A stretch of DNA of 64,000 nt, from contig NZ_JAIUZI010000001.1 of assembly GCF_020171285.1 (NCBI RefSeq), positions 496,001-560,000 of the forward strand. The letters run 5' to 3'. The notes beneath the pieces were generated by a model, which did no database searches, had not been told where the DNA came from, and worked only from the letters and a program-made list of their open reading frames with translations. The translations under genes were made by a program, and so were the position numbers. The DNA comes from Seohaeicola saemankumensis. GTDB taxonomy: Bacteria > Pseudomonadota > Alphaproteobacteria > Rhodobacterales > Rhodobacteraceae. Shown piece by piece: positions 62,792 to 64,000 of this stretch; within the stretch, counting starts at the first letter, position 1; every line of letters starts with the position of its first letter.

Positions 62792-63706
62792 ATGGATATT
62801 GAACAGCTGGACCTGCGGCTGCTGACCGCGCGCGACAGCGGCGAGTTGAAGCGGCTGGCGCGGGCGGTCGGAGAGACCGGGTTTCTGACCGTGTCGGGCA
62901 CCGCGCTGGACACCGACCGGGTGACAGCGGTGCTGGAGGCCTACCGCGCGTTTTTTCACCAGCCCGAGGCCGCCAAGCGTGTGGTCGACATGTCGCGGAC
63001 CGGGTCGAACCGGGGCTGGGGCGCGGCCCAGAGCGAACAGGTCGACCCCACCGCCAATCCCGATTTCAAGGAGGTGTTCGATTGCGGCTATCAGTTGCCC
63101 GACGGTCACCCGATGGCGGCGCGGGAGCTGAGCGTTTATGCGCCGAACCTCTGGCCCGGGGCGCCGGCGGGATTCCGCGAAACGATCGAGGCCTACTACG
63201 GCGATGCCTGCGCGGTGGCGATGCAGGTGCTGCGGGCCATTGCCGCCGCGCTGGGTCGGGACGAGACCGCCTTTGATGCCGCTTTTGACCCGCCGATGGC
63301 GCTGCTCAGGGGCAACTGGTACCCGCCGCGCCCGGATTGGGCCGGGGACAAGGATTTCGGCATCGCCGCGCATACCGACTATGGCTGCCTGACACTACTG
63401 GCCACCGACGGTGCGCCGGGGCTGGAGGTGCATATGCCCGATGGCAGCTGGCGGGGGGTATCCGCCGCACCGGGCACTTTCGTGATCAACTTTGGCGAGA
63501 TGCTGGAGTTCTGGACCGCGGGCGAGGTCAAGGCGACCGAGCACCGGGTGGTTGGTACCGGCGACGAACGGATTTCAGTGCCGCTGTTTTTCAACCCGTC
63601 CTATGACACCAACGTGGCGCCGCCGGGCAGCGATGCGATGATCCGCGCGGGCGAGCATCTGACGAGGCGGTTCAAGGAAACCTACCTGCACCTGCAGGAC
63701 GCCTGA
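62792..63706 (+). CDS. 2-oxoglutarate/Fe(II)-dependent oxygenase (isopenicillin N synthase-like)
   Basis: The 304-residue oxygenase has the facial triad IAAHTDYGCLTLLATDG (His-x-Asp) and TEHRVVGTGDERISVPLFFN (distal His, then the RxS co-substrate motif). The N-terminus (AVGETGFLTVSGTALDTDRV, AYRAFFHQPEAAKRVVDMSR) matches the DIOX_N domain. GGAGCGGACGG before the ATG at 62792 sets the start. The substrate is unknown; the family includes oxidative enzymes of natural-product and nucleobase metabolism. Confidence 0.88.
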   Translation: MDIEQLDLRLLTARDSGELKRLARAVGETGFLTVSGTALDTDRVTAVLEAYRAFFHQPEAAKRVVDMSRTGSNRGWGAAQSEQVDPTANPDFKEVFDCGYQLPDGHPMAARELSVYAPNLWPGAPAGFRETIEAYYGDACAVAMQVLRAIAAALGRDETAFDAAFDPPMALLRGNWYPPRPDWAGDKDFGIAAHTDYGCLTLLATDGAPGLEVHMPDGSWRGVSAAPGTFVINFGEMLEFWTAGEVKATEHRVVGTGDERISVPLFFNPSYDTNVAPPGSDAMIRAGEHLTRRFKETYLHLQDA

Positions 63707-63730
63707 GCGCGGTTGCGGTCAGCCGGCGGA

Positions 63731-64000
63731 TCAGCCGATGACCTTGTAGCCGCGCCCGGCCATGCAGCGTTTCACGATCTCTTCGCGGCGCTGGTTTTCC
63801 TGGATCGCGCCGGCGGTCAGCCCGGCGAGGACGCCGACGCCCACGGCTTCGCCCAGGTTGTCGCTGTTGTCGTTCCAGATGACCGAAGAGGCCCCCGCGA
63901 CCGCGCCACCGGCGGCGGCGGTGCCCGCGACACGGCCTGTCCCGTCCGAGGAGGCCGCCAGCGCCTGGCAGGCATTCAGATCAGCGGCATAGGTCGGGCC
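63731..64000 (-). CDS. Glycine-zipper protein, partial (runs off the window)
   Basis: This is the C-terminal 89 codons of a reverse-strand gene that begins beyond position 64000. It reads TYAADLNACQALAASSDGTG, then a Gly/Ala-rich zipper (VAGTAAAGGAVAGASSVIWN), LGEAVGVGVLAGLTAGAIQE, and ends CMAGRGYKVIG. The two Cys and the glycine zipper resemble small outer-membrane lipoproteins of the Gly-zipper_2TM type. The frame is short but compositionally coding and conserved in pattern. Confidence 0.75.
   Translation of the reverse strand, partial: GPTYAADLNACQALAASSDGTGRVAGTAAAGGAVAGASSVIWNDNSDNLGEAVGVGVLAGLTAGAIQENQRREEIVKRCMAGRGYKVIG

Overview
The window is a 64 kb, GC-rich chromosomal segment. 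Its gene content and order (dnaG-rpoD, ubiTUV, nrdR-ribD with rib genes and nusB, an Suv3-like helicase followed by an S4 protein, fdxA and carD, LexA boxes of the GTTC-N7-GTTC type, and a tRNA-His with A73 and no G-1) point to an alphaproteobacterium of the Rhodobacteraceae/Roseobacteraceae. Coding is dense, with about 70 genes. I saw no transposase, integrase, phage or CRISPR.

Layout. 0-5 kb: the 3' part of soxG, a small secreted protein, dnaG and rpoD with a strong terminator. 5.2-7 kb: four tandem paralogous small secreted proteins with a WCGAGDYA-type motif. 7-10 kb: yjbQ, then the oxygen-independent ubiquinone genes ubiT-ubiU-ubiV behind an FNR-type palindrome. 10-21 kb: nrdR-ribD, a reverse-strand capsule block (kpsC, an SLBB outer-membrane export lipoprotein, kpsS), ribE, a hypothetical gene, a reverse-strand proline racemase-family gene, then ribB (RibBX type), ribH and nusB. 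21-26 kb: small membrane proteins, a candidate structured RNA, an ArsR/SRPBCC pair with a twin operator, SOS-regulated mmcB, a MerR regulator with a divergent membrane protein, a GNAT enzyme and tRNA-His.

26.5-34.7 kb is the accessory-looking part. It holds a SARP/BTAD-TolB-TPR regulator, a hypothetical gene with an animal-type heme peroxidase, a YcaO-domain protein, and a divergent trypsin-like protease followed by an EF-hand/beta-barrel outer membrane protein. Three separate promoter regions here carry TCACG direct repeats exactly 11 bp apart, the geometry SARP regulators use. This suggests one regulon and a possibly undescribed YcaO/peroxidase/protease system.

34.7-50 kb: a DksA-like zinc-finger protein, an oxidoreductase, a dipeptidase, rpoH with its own sigma-32 promoter, rluD, a two-component pair (a LuxR-type response regulator and a hybrid kinase with an HPt domain) around a molybdopterin-fold protein, an endonuclease V fusion, pepF, a caspase-like protein with a discoidin-like tail, a lipase-like hydrolase and an SCP2 protein. 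50-64 kb: an Suv3-like helicase, S4 protein, fdxA, carD, a K+ channel with a zinc ribbon, divergent cobS/cobT, a Kef-type antiporter, a divergent lrp/hppD pair with a shared inverted repeat, a 47-nt poly-C tract, tpiA, a 2-oxoglutarate oxygenase and the end of a glycine-zipper protein. Starts were moved to the codon with the best ribosome binding site and family agreement; each change is noted in the entry.
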